Of a stretch of 64,000 nt of DNA, positions 1-9,539 are shown piece by piece. Both the position numbers and the translations under genes were made by a program. The notes below the pieces were generated by a model. The model worked only from the letters and a program-made list of their open reading frames with translations, did no database searches and was not told the DNA's origin. Numbering within the stretch: the first letter of the stretch is position 1; each line of letters begins with the position of its first letter. Source of the DNA: Polytrichum commune (lineage: Eukaryota; Streptophyta; Polytrichopsida; Polytrichales; Polytrichaceae). The stretch is from contig OX485803.1 of assembly GCA_950295325.1 (NCBI GenBank), positions 26,972,001 through 27,036,000 of the forward strand. The letters run 5' to 3'.

Positions 1-465
1 AGTCACAAGTTTTGTCATGTGTTCTCCCAAGGTTGGGTTAGCTTGAGTTTCTGATTTCTAGGTCCAATGAAGTGATGAAATTGTACATAAATATTTAAAA
101 CTCTAGAAACTGGTGCCAAACTCTGAGGGCTTCTTGATGGACCCATTCAGTCAACGCAGTCATCTCCCATCTCCATTCATGCACACATACAATTTTGTGT
201 AGCCAGTATGTATATTTTGCACTTGATTCTTCGAGTTTATTTTCAAATTTACAGTTGGAACAGTACTTGGCTAAGAATTACTCTCACCTTTGAAAACAAA
301 AAAACCATCTACTTGGCACCCATCTAATATGGCCACTGGCCACCAGCCTCGTCAAAAGCTCACGTTGCTACATACACATGCATGCCTCTCAACTAGGCAA
401 ACCTCTATATATTACAACTTCTCATTATCATCAAACTTCATGAGTGTCTAAGTAGGATACTCTTT
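1..465. other. 3' flank of the reductase gene; no gene seen
   Basis: No coding signal was recognised. On the minus strand, downstream of the reductase stop codon, an AATAAA hexamer lies at 236..241, about 225 nt after the stop. It is a reasonable polyadenylation signal candidate. Otherwise the stretch is AT-rich and featureless. Confidence 0.35.
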
Positions 466-1452
466 CTACTCAGAATGCTTTGAGAATCGACTGCGGTCAT
501 GCTTTGTGGAGTAATTGATAGCCTGTCCCACAGGGACGATGCCATGTGGGTTGATGGTAGGATGGCTACGAAAGTAGTGTTGTTTGATATGGAACATGTT
601 GACAGTCTCCCCAATCCCACCTGTTTGAAAGAGGTCCTTAGTGTAGTTGAACAGATTAGGATACTCCCGGATCATCTTCTTGTTACACTTGAAGTGCACC
701 ACATAAACTTCATCAAACCGAATGAGTGTCACGAACAACCGAATGTCCGCCTCCGTCACCACATCCCCTGCAATATACCTCTGGTTAGACAAAATCTCTT
801 CACACCTGTCCAGAGCTGCAAAGAGCTCTGCAAAAGCTTCCTCATAGGGTCCTTGCTGGGTGGCAAACCCACACCGGTACACGCCATTGTTGATGGCATT
901 GTAAGTCCAACTGTTCACCCCCTCAATGCTCTTCTTCAGATGCTCAGGGTAGAGGTTAACCTCAGGGTGGGATGCAATGTCATTAAACTCATCATTGAAC
1001 ATTTTCGTAATCTCTGAGCTTTCATTGTTGACAATCCGACGTGTCTTGGTGTCCCACAGCACAGGGACAGTGTACTTGCCAGTATACTCTGAGCTTGCAA
1101 GCTCATATAAGTCACGCACTGACTTTGCCCCATTAAGCACATCCGGGTTAGCTCCCGGGACTTCGTTTGCTTTGGAAGGAAAAACCCAACCCATGTGGTC
1201 ATCAACAGATGGCTTGGTCTTTTCCCACTTAGGTTTCACTGCTGTGACCCCCACTGCGTGCCTAAGCCCCTTGAGATTCAGAAAGGCTAGGCACCGAGAT
1301 GCCCATGGGCATGCGTAGCTAATGTATAAATGGTACCTGCCTGCTTCAGGGGGAAACTCTGCACCCAGTTCCCGCGAAATGTGGTGTCTGAATGTCGACT
1401 CTGTTCTCTTAAACTCCCCATTTTCTGTTTCAGTCAACGCAGTGTTCGGCAT
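466..1452 (-). CDS. Glutathionyl-hydroquinone reductase (Xi-class/omega-like glutathione transferase)
   Basis: This 328-residue protein should reduce glutathionyl-hydroquinones through a catalytic cysteine, releasing hydroquinone with glutathione as co-substrate. The family is known in bacteria, fungi and plants. The thioredoxin-fold N-terminal domain carries SYACPWASR with the catalytic Cys at residue 48. The all-alpha C-terminal domain carries NNGVYRCGFA, EADIRLFVTLIRFDEVYV and the family-typical HYFRSHPTINP end. Length fits the plant family. The frame is open further upstream, but only from a TTG at 1572. The ATG at 1450..1452 is the first real start, gives the usual short N-terminus, and lies 15 nt inside the exon that follows a strong acceptor (ACAG ending at plus position 1467). 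The coding part is uninterrupted, whereas plant family members often have introns, so an old retrocopy remains possible. No damage is seen. A cytosolic place is likely because no transit peptide is visible. Confidence 0.93.
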   Translation of the reverse strand: MPNTALTETENGEFKRTESTFRHHISRELGAEFPPEAGRYHLYISYACPWASRCLAFLNLKGLRHAVGVTAVKPKWEKTKPSVDDHMGWVFPSKANEVPGANPDVLNGAKSVRDLYELASSEYTGKYTVPVLWDTKTRRIVNNESSEITKMFNDEFNDIASHPEVNLYPEHLKKSIEGVNSWTYNAINNGVYRCGFATQQGPYEEAFAELFAALDRCEEILSNQRYIAGDVVTEADIRLFVTLIRFDEVYVVHFKCNKKMIREYPNLFNYTKDLFQTGGIGETVNMFHIKQHYFRSHPTINPHGIVPVGQAINYSTKHDRSRFSKHSE

Positions 1453-1466
1453 TGCAAAAGAGTTTG

Positions 1467-2885
1467 CTGTGACAACAAGAAAATGTTTCCAAGACGAGAA
1501 TCGAGTTCTGCTCCAGGCACAAGATCTCACATTTAATATCTTAAAAATGTGCTCAAATATCCCTCCTTTCAATTCCCCCTCCCTCCACTATACAAAGTAC
1601 CTCTTTCAATAATTCAACAACAAAGCTTCATGTTTACATATCTCAAAAATCCAGATAGCACAGTAAGGCACAATCACATGGACACTCCAGATTCTACTTA
1701 TTCTGAGATTAACAACTTGAAAGACATCATCATGCCCTCAACCATAACGGTGTATAATGAGTATCAATATGTTATATAAATCTAGTTTTAAAGAGTTAAA
1801 ATTAGATAAGTGTAGCCTCACAGCCCAAACTGGTACAATTGCGGTACATGTGAGACTGACACATGAAAGTTCAAGGGTTTCCCCTGAAACACACAACTTA
1901 CCCAAACAATGTACAATAACTGAGCAGAAATACAATAATTTCCAAGAGCGCAAGAATTTGTAATGACTTGAGTTGTCAGCAAACTCAATGCAGATCAACA
2001 TGGACTTTGGACAATAAAACTTGTTCCTTTAGAATGCAGGTATTGCAATTAATAAACAAACCATGCACAGAAGTTCATTGTAGATAGGCAAAAGTGGGTT
2101 ACAATTTGCACTCCGTCCAGCCATGGCCAGTGCCTAACAACGTCAATTGGTGACTAGTACTGGGGGATGAAAATTTCCTCATTGTAATCCCCGTCAGGAT
2201 GCCAAGCGGGCGACACAGGCGCAAAACCTCCATGGAACCCCCGAATTGCAATCTACCCACCATCAGTAGTACTGGAGACTCAAAATACTAGTGGCAGAAT
2301 CTTGACAACTCTAAAACCTTCACAGGAATATATTCTACTCATATACCTACACGCCACAACTGATTTGAAAAATGTCCTGCTGGAGATCACAAACGGCATA
2401 TTTGCTGACCATATCTGGAAAATCTCAGGTTTCGCACTCAGGTTCCATGGGAATTTCCAAAATTGCAAACCTTGACAGACGACAAACAGGTTTGTGCACC
2501 TCAGTTCCATGTGAATTCCCAACATTGCAAACCCTAACACAATAAAAACTCGAAGTTTCGCACCTAAGATCCATGTGAATGCCCAAAACTGCAAAACCTG
2601 ACACACTACAAACTCAGGGTTTGCACCTCGGTTGCATGTGAATGCCCCAAATTGCAAACCCTGACACACAACAAATTATCCTCACAAAGCATGCACACAA
2701 GTGGATGTACACCACTAACCCAAAATCTGTTTAGTTGTAAAACCCATAAATGAAAGTATCCCAGCTCCAGCAAATGACATCAAAAAATGCTGAAAACTTG
2801 CTCAGAAATCATAGCTCTTTCCCCCAACCAATCCACCCACACTCCAGATCAAACACCCAGATATGCCAACAGACTAGCAACTAAC
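1467..2885 (-). other. Probable 5' UTR intron of the reductase gene
   Basis: On the minus strand a good donor (AACAG|GTTAG, cut at 2886/2885) and a pyrimidine-rich acceptor (TTCTTGTTGTCACAG, cut at 1467/1466) would define a 1419-nt intron that ends 14 nt before the reductase ATG. The intron contains the 63-bp minisatellite at 2427..2677 and no other recognisable feature. This is inferred from splice-site sequence only. Confidence 0.4.
2427..2677. repeat. Minisatellite, four units of about 63 bp
   Basis: Four imperfect head-to-tail copies begin at 2427, 2488, 2551 and 2615. Each carries a core such as CCATGTGAATGCCC followed by AATTGCAAACC and CTGACACAC. Because 63 is a multiple of three, one minus-strand frame stays open and spells a 21-residue repeat. 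That openness is expected from the period and is not evidence of a gene. The array lies in the probable 5' intron of the reductase. Confidence 0.8.
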
Positions 2886-3250
2886 CTGTTTCCGAAAAAT
2901 TTAGCTCGGTGCCCTTCCTCCTGCGGCCCTTGAAACTCCAAACCTTCCAATCAAATGCCACGACTTTGCAGCCTAATCTTAATCTTCCGAGGTGATACTA
3001 GAAAGCCTGTGCGAGTCTTGAGAGCAAGCACACATTCCTTGCTAAGCTGATGCCACACTGACGTTGCACACTTCGGAATTGAATCGTGAAGAGGGAATTG
3101 GCGGAGGTACAAATACCGAGCGTTGAGGAAAGGGTCAGGGGAGCTTCCTCTTCCTCCTCTTGGAATGATCCATGCAGTGATCTCCGTGCTTTCTGGTATG
3201 AAAACAGTGTCCGGGGAAATTTTTGGGCATAATCAATCAAGCTCCTAGTG
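2886..3250 (-). other. Probable non-coding first exon and promoter side of the reductase gene
   Basis: This minus-strand stretch ends in the donor at 2886/2885. It contains purine-rich and pyrimidine-rich leader-like sequence and no long frame beginning with ATG. A G-box-like ACGTGG (minus strand) lies near 3257. The 5' limit is a guess. The upstream part (about 3190..3404) belongs to a dispersed repeat, so the promoter may be repeat-derived. Confidence 0.25.
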
Positions 3251-3404
3251 CTTCCACGTCCAACCAGTTACATGTTATGATCTTTCGGGTTTTCTTTATT
3301 AAGTCGAGGAATGTTCCATAGATTCCCCCAAAATGATGGGTAATTTTTGTTGAAGTCTTGAACTTCAACCGGTTATTTCTCAAACTCAACCAGTTCATCT
3401 GTAA
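3190..3404 (-). repeat. Dispersed repeat shared with 42772..42985
   Basis: Read on the minus strand, this stretch resembles plus-strand 42772..42985 along its whole length. Shared blocks include TTTGAGAAATAAC, GGTTGAAGTT, GAATCTATGGAA, AACATGTAAC and CACTAGGA. By eye the identity is around three quarters. The family is not recognised. It overlaps the presumed promoter of the reductase gene. Confidence 0.55.
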
Positions 3405-3633
3405 CTATAATGTTTTGTCTAATTAGTGTGGGTTGTCATTTGGAGTTACGCATTGCTATAACATTTTACCGAGAGTATTTTTTTTAACCCAAATAATAGA
3501 AGTAGTTAGTATTCACATCAAAGGAAAAATGATATGACTTAGTTGATAAAAAAAAAACAATAATGTCAATAAAAAGTTATAGCAACACATAACTCCACAT
3601 GGTAACCCACACTAATTAGGCAAAACAGTGTAG
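3405..3633. mobile_element. Short MITE with long terminal inverted repeats (ACTACACT family)
   Basis: The two ends pair over roughly 60 nt: left CTATAATGTTTTGTCTAATT and right, read in reverse, CTACACTGTTTTGCCTAATT, followed on both arms by AGTGTGGGTT and GTTGCTATAAC-type sequence. No coding capacity. The same end sequences recur at 17195..17805 and elsewhere in the window. The CACTA-like termini hint at that superfamily, but the target duplication is unclear. Confidence 0.65.
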
Positions 3634-3794
3634 TTGTCGGTTCTCCCCGTCCATTGGTTAAAAATCGACATGAATTAGAAATTCTATAGGAAACTGCCAC
3701 AATCACCACTATGATGCCTCGCCCTCTGCTAGCTTGACGAATACTTGACAAATACCTAACCTATACATAGATCTTCATTGTCTTTTCATTTGGG

Positions 3795-4760
3795 CTCAAT
3801 TCCTCCCTCCCATCCAATGTACATGTTCCATTAGCACCTCAAATCCATAGCCCCTGCCCCAATTATGTTGACTATTGAGAGTAGAATAGTTATCATATTT
3901 TGAGCACACAATTCTATCTCCTTTAAACACATGACTTTTTAGTATATGTTCTTGGAGCCACACCAAAGCACATACCAATCCAATATAGGTATTCTAAAAA
4001 GAAAGTAATCGAATAAGGATTGTCTACCTAAAGTTGGACGAATTTTTCTTGAAGGTCTATGTATGTGAGAATCTGTTAGGCTTGTGGAGGGCCATGGATA
4101 CCTAGCATGTGGGGGTTGCACCTATCACTTACACCCTTTCTAAGGATAGTCCCTTGGGGGATTGTCTAGTGTCCCCCTTCCCTTGAGTCTCATCTAATAA
4201 GGTATTTGGCCCTATTGTGGGCACTTGCAACTCCACAAACTATTTGGGCCGTTGGATTGGATTGAATTGGAATCTATGATCTCATCTGTTCAACAATAGC
4301 AAATCACACAAATTTTCATTTCAAGTTTCAGGATCGGAGTTGAGAAGCAAATTTCATAATTAAAAAGGTCAAGGTAATTTTATTTGTTTATTTATTTATG
4401 TTGTTTCTTCAGTTGATCACATATGCCTTCACAATTGTGTTACCCAATTTATCAAACTTGAAATGATGTCTATATTTTGAGCACATAATTTAATCTAATT
4501 GTGACATGCATCTTTTCTATGTCTACTCTTGACTACAAGTCTTGCTATATACCACCCAAATATTGCCATCCAATTAAGGGTGACCACGTAAGTCCCATAT
4601 ACCTTAAGGTAGCCTTGTTGTGAGTTAATATTTGAAAACTTCAAAAAATTCTTTTTGTGATTGCGAGTGAGTCCCAAGCTGTTTCGATTCACTATACAAT
4701 TTATGGCATTTAGTATCACCTGACTAATTAGTGCCACTTGCCTTATTATGTGGCCTATCA
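3795..4760 (+). repeat. Two diverged copies of an abundant interspersed repeat (GAGCACATA family)
   Basis: Copies around 3795..4260 and 4380..4760 share blocks such as ATATTTTGAGCACA and TACCACCCAAATAT with others at about 25075, 37245, 37640, 55590, 55980 (reverse), 58430 and 60050 (reverse). This is the most frequent repeat in the window. No ORF of recognisable type, no clear ends and no target duplication were seen. It may be a decayed LTR or other non-coding retroelement part. Confidence 0.5.
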
Positions 4761-5019
4761 TAGGTTGTACTAATGGTCAACAAGATTGACCATTAGTGTG
4801 ACCACAATTTTCTTTTGCACAATCAATAATATTTTCTTTTAACGCAAAAACTTTCATCTCAAACACCCCAATGTGTTTCGCTAAAAGGCATAAAGTGAAT
4901 AAATTTGCACTTCAAAAAGTGACAACTCTTGACAAATAATGTCATGTTGACATTTAGTGGACATGACACAACTAGACCTCTAGGCATCTAGTTTAGGCCC
5001 TTAGCAAAGTGTACATGAC

Positions 5020-5660
5020 ACTAAATATCATGAACGGTGTACACTAAATATTGTATTTAGTGTTACCAACTCTATTTCTCTTGCTCAATACGAATTGTAA
5101 ACAACCTTTGTAGTGTCACCAACACTAAATGTAAACCTAACATTATTTGTCTTGTGATAACATATGGGCATCATAGATTTATTAATGTCACTTACTAAGC
5201 GATGTTTCATCCAAATTTCAATCATCCATGACAATTTTCCCTCACAAAAATGTTAAGATGCAGAACATACCAAACTTTGGTTTCAACAATTGGCGTGGAT
5301 TTCATCCATATTTCATTCATCCATGATGCTCCTTGCCAACTTATGAATTCATAAGAAGCTTCATTAGAAACATTACCACGGTGACACAAAAATACAATCT
5401 GGTCACGTGTCTTCCTTGTTTTGTGCTTCGTTATGGGGACCCGGGACTCAACTAACTCTGCAACGTCACTCATGAAGTCATGCGCGATGTCATCCCCTCT
5501 TTGCTTCATAGCCGGCCAATGGATGGAGAAAACGGAGAGTATGATTTTCTACCCAAATAACATAAGTACACTAAATATGATATTTAAGTATTAAATGGTA
5601 TTTAATGTCACTATGGTAACAATACCCACACTAAAGATAAGAAAGAATCTATAATAGAGG
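5020..5660. mobile_element. Decayed long MITE (ACTACACT family)
   Basis: Blocks such as GACACTAAATATCAT, TAGTGTCACCAACACTAAAT and CCAAATTTCAATCATCCATG recur in the same order at 17240..17700, and in reverse in the half copies at 24091..24312 and 26440..26640. It is non-coding. The ends are blurred, so the limits are approximate. Confidence 0.5.
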
Positions 5661-6104
5661 TGCATATTCCCAATCATGATACCATCAACAATCTAACGTA
5701 TCAGTATTTCGATTAGGTCGGAATCAATAGTGCCATGAACAATGTCTTGGATTTAAGTGCTAAAGTGAGGAGGAATGAACGGTGAAAATGAGCAATGATG
5801 ACAAACTCTAGACAGGCCAACTTTTGACTTTTAAAAATTCACAATAATTTCAATTTAAGAATAAAGGATAAAATTACTGAAAAATTTAAATCCTCCTTAT
5901 CTTCTTAAATCTCTTCTTACATGGGAAAAATTTGCACTGATTATACTTCTCCAGATCTGCCGCAGAATCTCTTAAGCGATCGGTTATGAGCGCCTCCACT
6001 CTAGCTTCGTGTATGAGCATGAAACAAGCATCCAAGCGACAAATAAAAAAAATCCTAGAATTACAAAAGATATATGTATATATATAAAAAAACTCTAGCA
6101 AAAA

Positions 6105-6186
6105 TGCACCGGCCGGGAATCGAACCCGGGTCTGTACCGTTCTACTGACGTGGCAGGGTACTATTCTACCACTAGACCACCGGTGC
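6105..6186 (-). tRNA. tRNA-Gly(GCC) with an 11-nt putative intron
   Basis: The minus strand folds as a complete tRNA: acceptor stem GCACCGG with CCGGTGC (6180..6186 with 6106..6112), D arm with an intact box A (TGGTCTAGTGGTA), T arm with an intact box B (GGTTCGATTCC), anticodon GCC at 6152..6154 and discriminator A at 6105. A TTTTT Pol III terminator follows directly (6100..6104). Without the 11 nt at 6140..6150 the gene is 71 nt long and matches plant tRNA-Gly(GCC) almost base for base. The extra 11 nt (CGTCAGTAGAA) can be placed between positions 37 and 38, the standard eukaryotic tRNA intron site. Its third base from the 3' junction is G and can pair with C32. The placement is ambiguous by one or two bases, because the same insertion can be read one base to either side. 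Confidence 0.9.
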
Positions 6187-6189
6187 CCA

Positions 6190-9120
6190 CTCAGATCCCT
6201 CCAAATCAGCATGCGGCGCACCAGGGCGCACAGGAAGCGATTGATGCATAACACTGCAATTGTTTTGTTATTATATGTGGGAACCTCAAACAAGCCCTTA
6301 AGGTCATAGGACACCGCAAGTTGAATCACTACCTCAGTAGTTTTGAAGGTCGAGGAATAATGAGAAATTGGTCTCATAGATCTCCATGAGAGATACGGTT
6401 ACATAGAGCAGTGGCTTGTAGTTTGTTTTCCTAGATGAATGGATTTACAGGGAGATGTAGACTGAGAAATGTAAGTTAATCATTACAGGTGATAAGAGTA
6501 AAGGGGGAGCAATTTAGAGGCTGAAAGAATGCCATCAGAGAGATGACCAGTAAGGTCTACCAGAGAAGGCTGAATCTGAAGGATCAAGAACTGAAGAATA
6601 GAGAGTGTTTAAGGCCCTCAAAAATCTACTTTGAGAATCATCTCATACAAGGTTATAACATGCTTTTCCAAAGGTGCTGAACAACTAGGGGGTCACGCAG
6701 ACCTAGTGAATTCACTGCAGGAATTGCGGTTGCTTACCACTGTGACTAGACATTTTTCAATTCCATGAATATGGACTAGAAATCTACTATTATGGTAGAT
6801 CGTCAAACCATCCAGTAGTAAGGTACTGTGATGCCCGTAGTGATAAACGTGAAGAGCAACCGCAACTATCCTTCAAATTGAAGAGCTCGTGAGTTTGATA
6901 GTCTCTTGGCCACTCTGTCATGGAAGAATGTCCCATATTGATAAGAAGTATAAGACAATGACCATTACGGACCCAGCTGAGTGGCGAGCTCGGCCACCCA
7001 ATGGCTATTATGAAAAGTAAATTCCAGTTGGAAAAGTTTTTGCACATCATTGAAGAACTTCATAAACAAATTGGACCATGTGACATCTATAACAAGAAGA
7101 AATGAACAGAAAGTCGAAAGAAAGGTCTCCTTCTCACAAATGCCTCAAGAATCCCGACATCAACGCTTCATTATTATCTGTTCTTATGCTATTTAAATGG
7201 CACAAGGAACTCTTGACGAGTTGTAGTACACACTCATCAGAACATTCATCCACCTCTCTGTGCCCTGTTAATAATGGTTGTAAATGCATCTGGGTATGGC
7301 AAGAATTAATACAAGTGTTACAGATTCATACAATTTGAGCAGTCGAGAGATAGTCCATGTCCAAATTAGTGCACCTCCGTCGTCTCTCAATTCTACTATT
7401 GCCATTCTTAGCGTTTGTTGATAGTGTTTAAACAAGTCTAGCTCTTTTTCCCACTGATACAACCTAGTACTAAGTGAGAAAGGATGAATTGATGTTCAAA
7501 ATGAAATGTATCTTGCAGAAACCAGAATGGGAGTCCCAGGAGCCCAGAAATTCTAGAAAGCTAAGTTCAAATCTTCTACTTGAAAACCTAGCAACAAAAC
7601 TAAGAGCGACTTCAAATTTGTCAAAAATCAAACAACCCAGTTCCAGGGAATTTGTAGAGTAGATTGTAATGAAGTGCTTCAGTATTTACTCTACTTTAAA
7701 GACCATTAAGTCTCTGAGGTCTCTAGAGAAATGTTTCCCCACCTGTAATATTATACTAAAGTGCCTAACAAGTGATTTAAACGAGTTACATATTTCCATG
7801 CGCAAGAGGCCACAGCTTTTGAATTATACTACCTGCCTAAATCATGGAATCCAGATGATTTCTTCCAGAGTTCCAGTACCCGTATGTCTCCTACCCGATC
7901 AAAACTTGAGTACCCCTCTTCCACGCCGAAAAGGTTTAGCAAAAGGAGGAAAAATAAGGAATCCAAAGTTGTGACAAAAGTGATGTGTTCCATGGCCACA
8001 TGGCTCAAGTGCAATATTCTTGTGGTTGCACCAATGCAAAGGAGAAGTCCTCTTGAAGAAGGAGGTTGCTATCTTATATATGTGCACAAATACAACTTCC
8101 ATCCATTTCTCAAGCAATCTAAGGATTCTACATAGTAATCAGCGTTTTCACTCTCCCCCTTGGTAGATGATATGAAACATCACCCTCTTCTATCGAGATT
8201 CAATTGCAAAATTAATTTTAATTGCAAATGACAAGATTAATTTTGCAATTAACTTAAAATCACATCATCAGGTCCAAGTTAATTTTAATGATGCCAGGGA
8301 AAAGTATTGTAGAATCTTTTTCCAGGTTATTTTGGTGTCAGAGCACATTTATTTATGCTGTGACAATGACAATGGGAATGGTGCCCGAAAAAGAGCGGAG
8401 CAACTCTATTGGGTGCATGTGATGGAACTAGACATCCTTGGTCTTGTATGTCAAATCATTATGGAATTAATTTCATTTGTCTCCAAAACATAATTAAAAT
8501 AATCAGCATTGGCAATGATATGATATCAAATAGAAAACACTCTACAACATTGTTGGTCCACAAGTGTTAATTATGATGCTCAAATGCCTATTAACAAATC
8601 AAGTGTTTGTTTTAGTGGCTTCAATGTGCAACTGAGTATGCATTGGGCCTTGATATGTGGTAATTCTTTTTGATCGGTCGCACTTCTTGGAGTTTTATAT
8701 GCAATGCGGCTTCTAGTTAAGAACGGACACCAAAAACACATCATGTGTTACAATGAGATTTAAGTATGTGCTCAAATTATAGGCGTTGGTCTAGTAGGTT
8801 CTACACTAAAAACAATTTGGAAGAGTATATGATCATATGTAGAGAAAGAAAGTACTGTAGATTCTTCGCTTTGATTTCTCTTAAATTTTTACATCTCAAC
8901 TACAGCTTCAAAACTTGAAATAAGAATGTTTTGAATTTGCAAGTGCTAATTGGATGAGCAATCCATTTTTCGATACAACTGTCAAAAATGTTGATGGAGT
9001 TTTCATGTGTTCATGATTCTAAAGCGAGAATACTTGGTCCATTGTTGATGCAATCTTAAAAAATTAGTGCCAAAAAGAATGAATATCTTAAGTCATGTGG
9101 GCCTTGAGCCTTAATTAAAC
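6190..9120. other. Intergenic; no recognisable gene
   Basis: Short open frames occur between about 6790 and 8135, but none shows a known domain, a convincing splice pattern or a conserved motif. A small perfect inverted repeat (arms AATTGCAAAATTAAT) lies near 8210..8260. From 8300 on the sequence is AT-rich without structure that I can see. Confidence 0.4.
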
Positions 9121-9127
9121 AAGTCAA

Positions 9128-9535
9128 TTAGACACTAGGGTGTTGTGCACATGGTGGAGGTCCACGTGGTCCCTTGCGGTTGGTTGGTGGGGTGCGTTCA
9201 GACCTCTGCCTGCAGGCTAATACGCCACGCGTGCACAGAGCGCCTTGGTGCGCCCGCCTCCGCCTCCCCCCCCACCTTCCATTTATTCTATCCTGATGAT
9301 TTTTATCCCAATATGTGTCTGTGAGTGTGAGAGAGAAAGGTGAAAAAGGGAATTTGAGAGTGTTGAAGTTGTTATGTAGTAAGAAACTTGCCAAGGAATC
9401 ACCTGGCGGAGGGTGGTGAACCCGAGGCTTTTGGGCTAGGGCGGATGGTCTGCTAGTCCACCCTCGCCGGCGGAACTGGATGAGATTCATTCCCTCTGCC
9501 AGGCGGAGTGGTTGATGGTTGCTCATGTGCGCGGC
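9128..9535. other. GC-rich island in AT-rich DNA
   Basis: Base composition changes sharply here compared with both flanks, with stretches such as CCGCCTCCGCCTCCCC. The minus strand has an open frame of about 130 codons that begins with a non-ATG codon and is rich in Pro, Arg and Gly, as expected for GC-rich random sequence. It could be a piece of an unrecognised transposon or a relic promoter. No function is assigned. Confidence 0.3.
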
Positions 9536-9539
9536 ACCT

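Noticed and set aside
499-1318. Plus-strand open frames opposite the reductase
   Set aside because: They are antisense shadows of the conserved reductase exon.
1453-1572. N-terminal extension of the reductase as a transit peptide
   Set aside because: It would start with TTG, and a strong splice acceptor lies between it and the family-typical start, so it is probably intron sequence.
2280-2669. Minus-strand open frame of about 129 codons with a 21-residue repeat
   Set aside because: The periodicity comes from the 63-bp minisatellite, whose unit length is a multiple of three. No ATG start or domain.
2427-2677. CRISPR-like array
   Set aside because: Units are contiguous and diverged, without unique spacers, and the DNA is plant nuclear.
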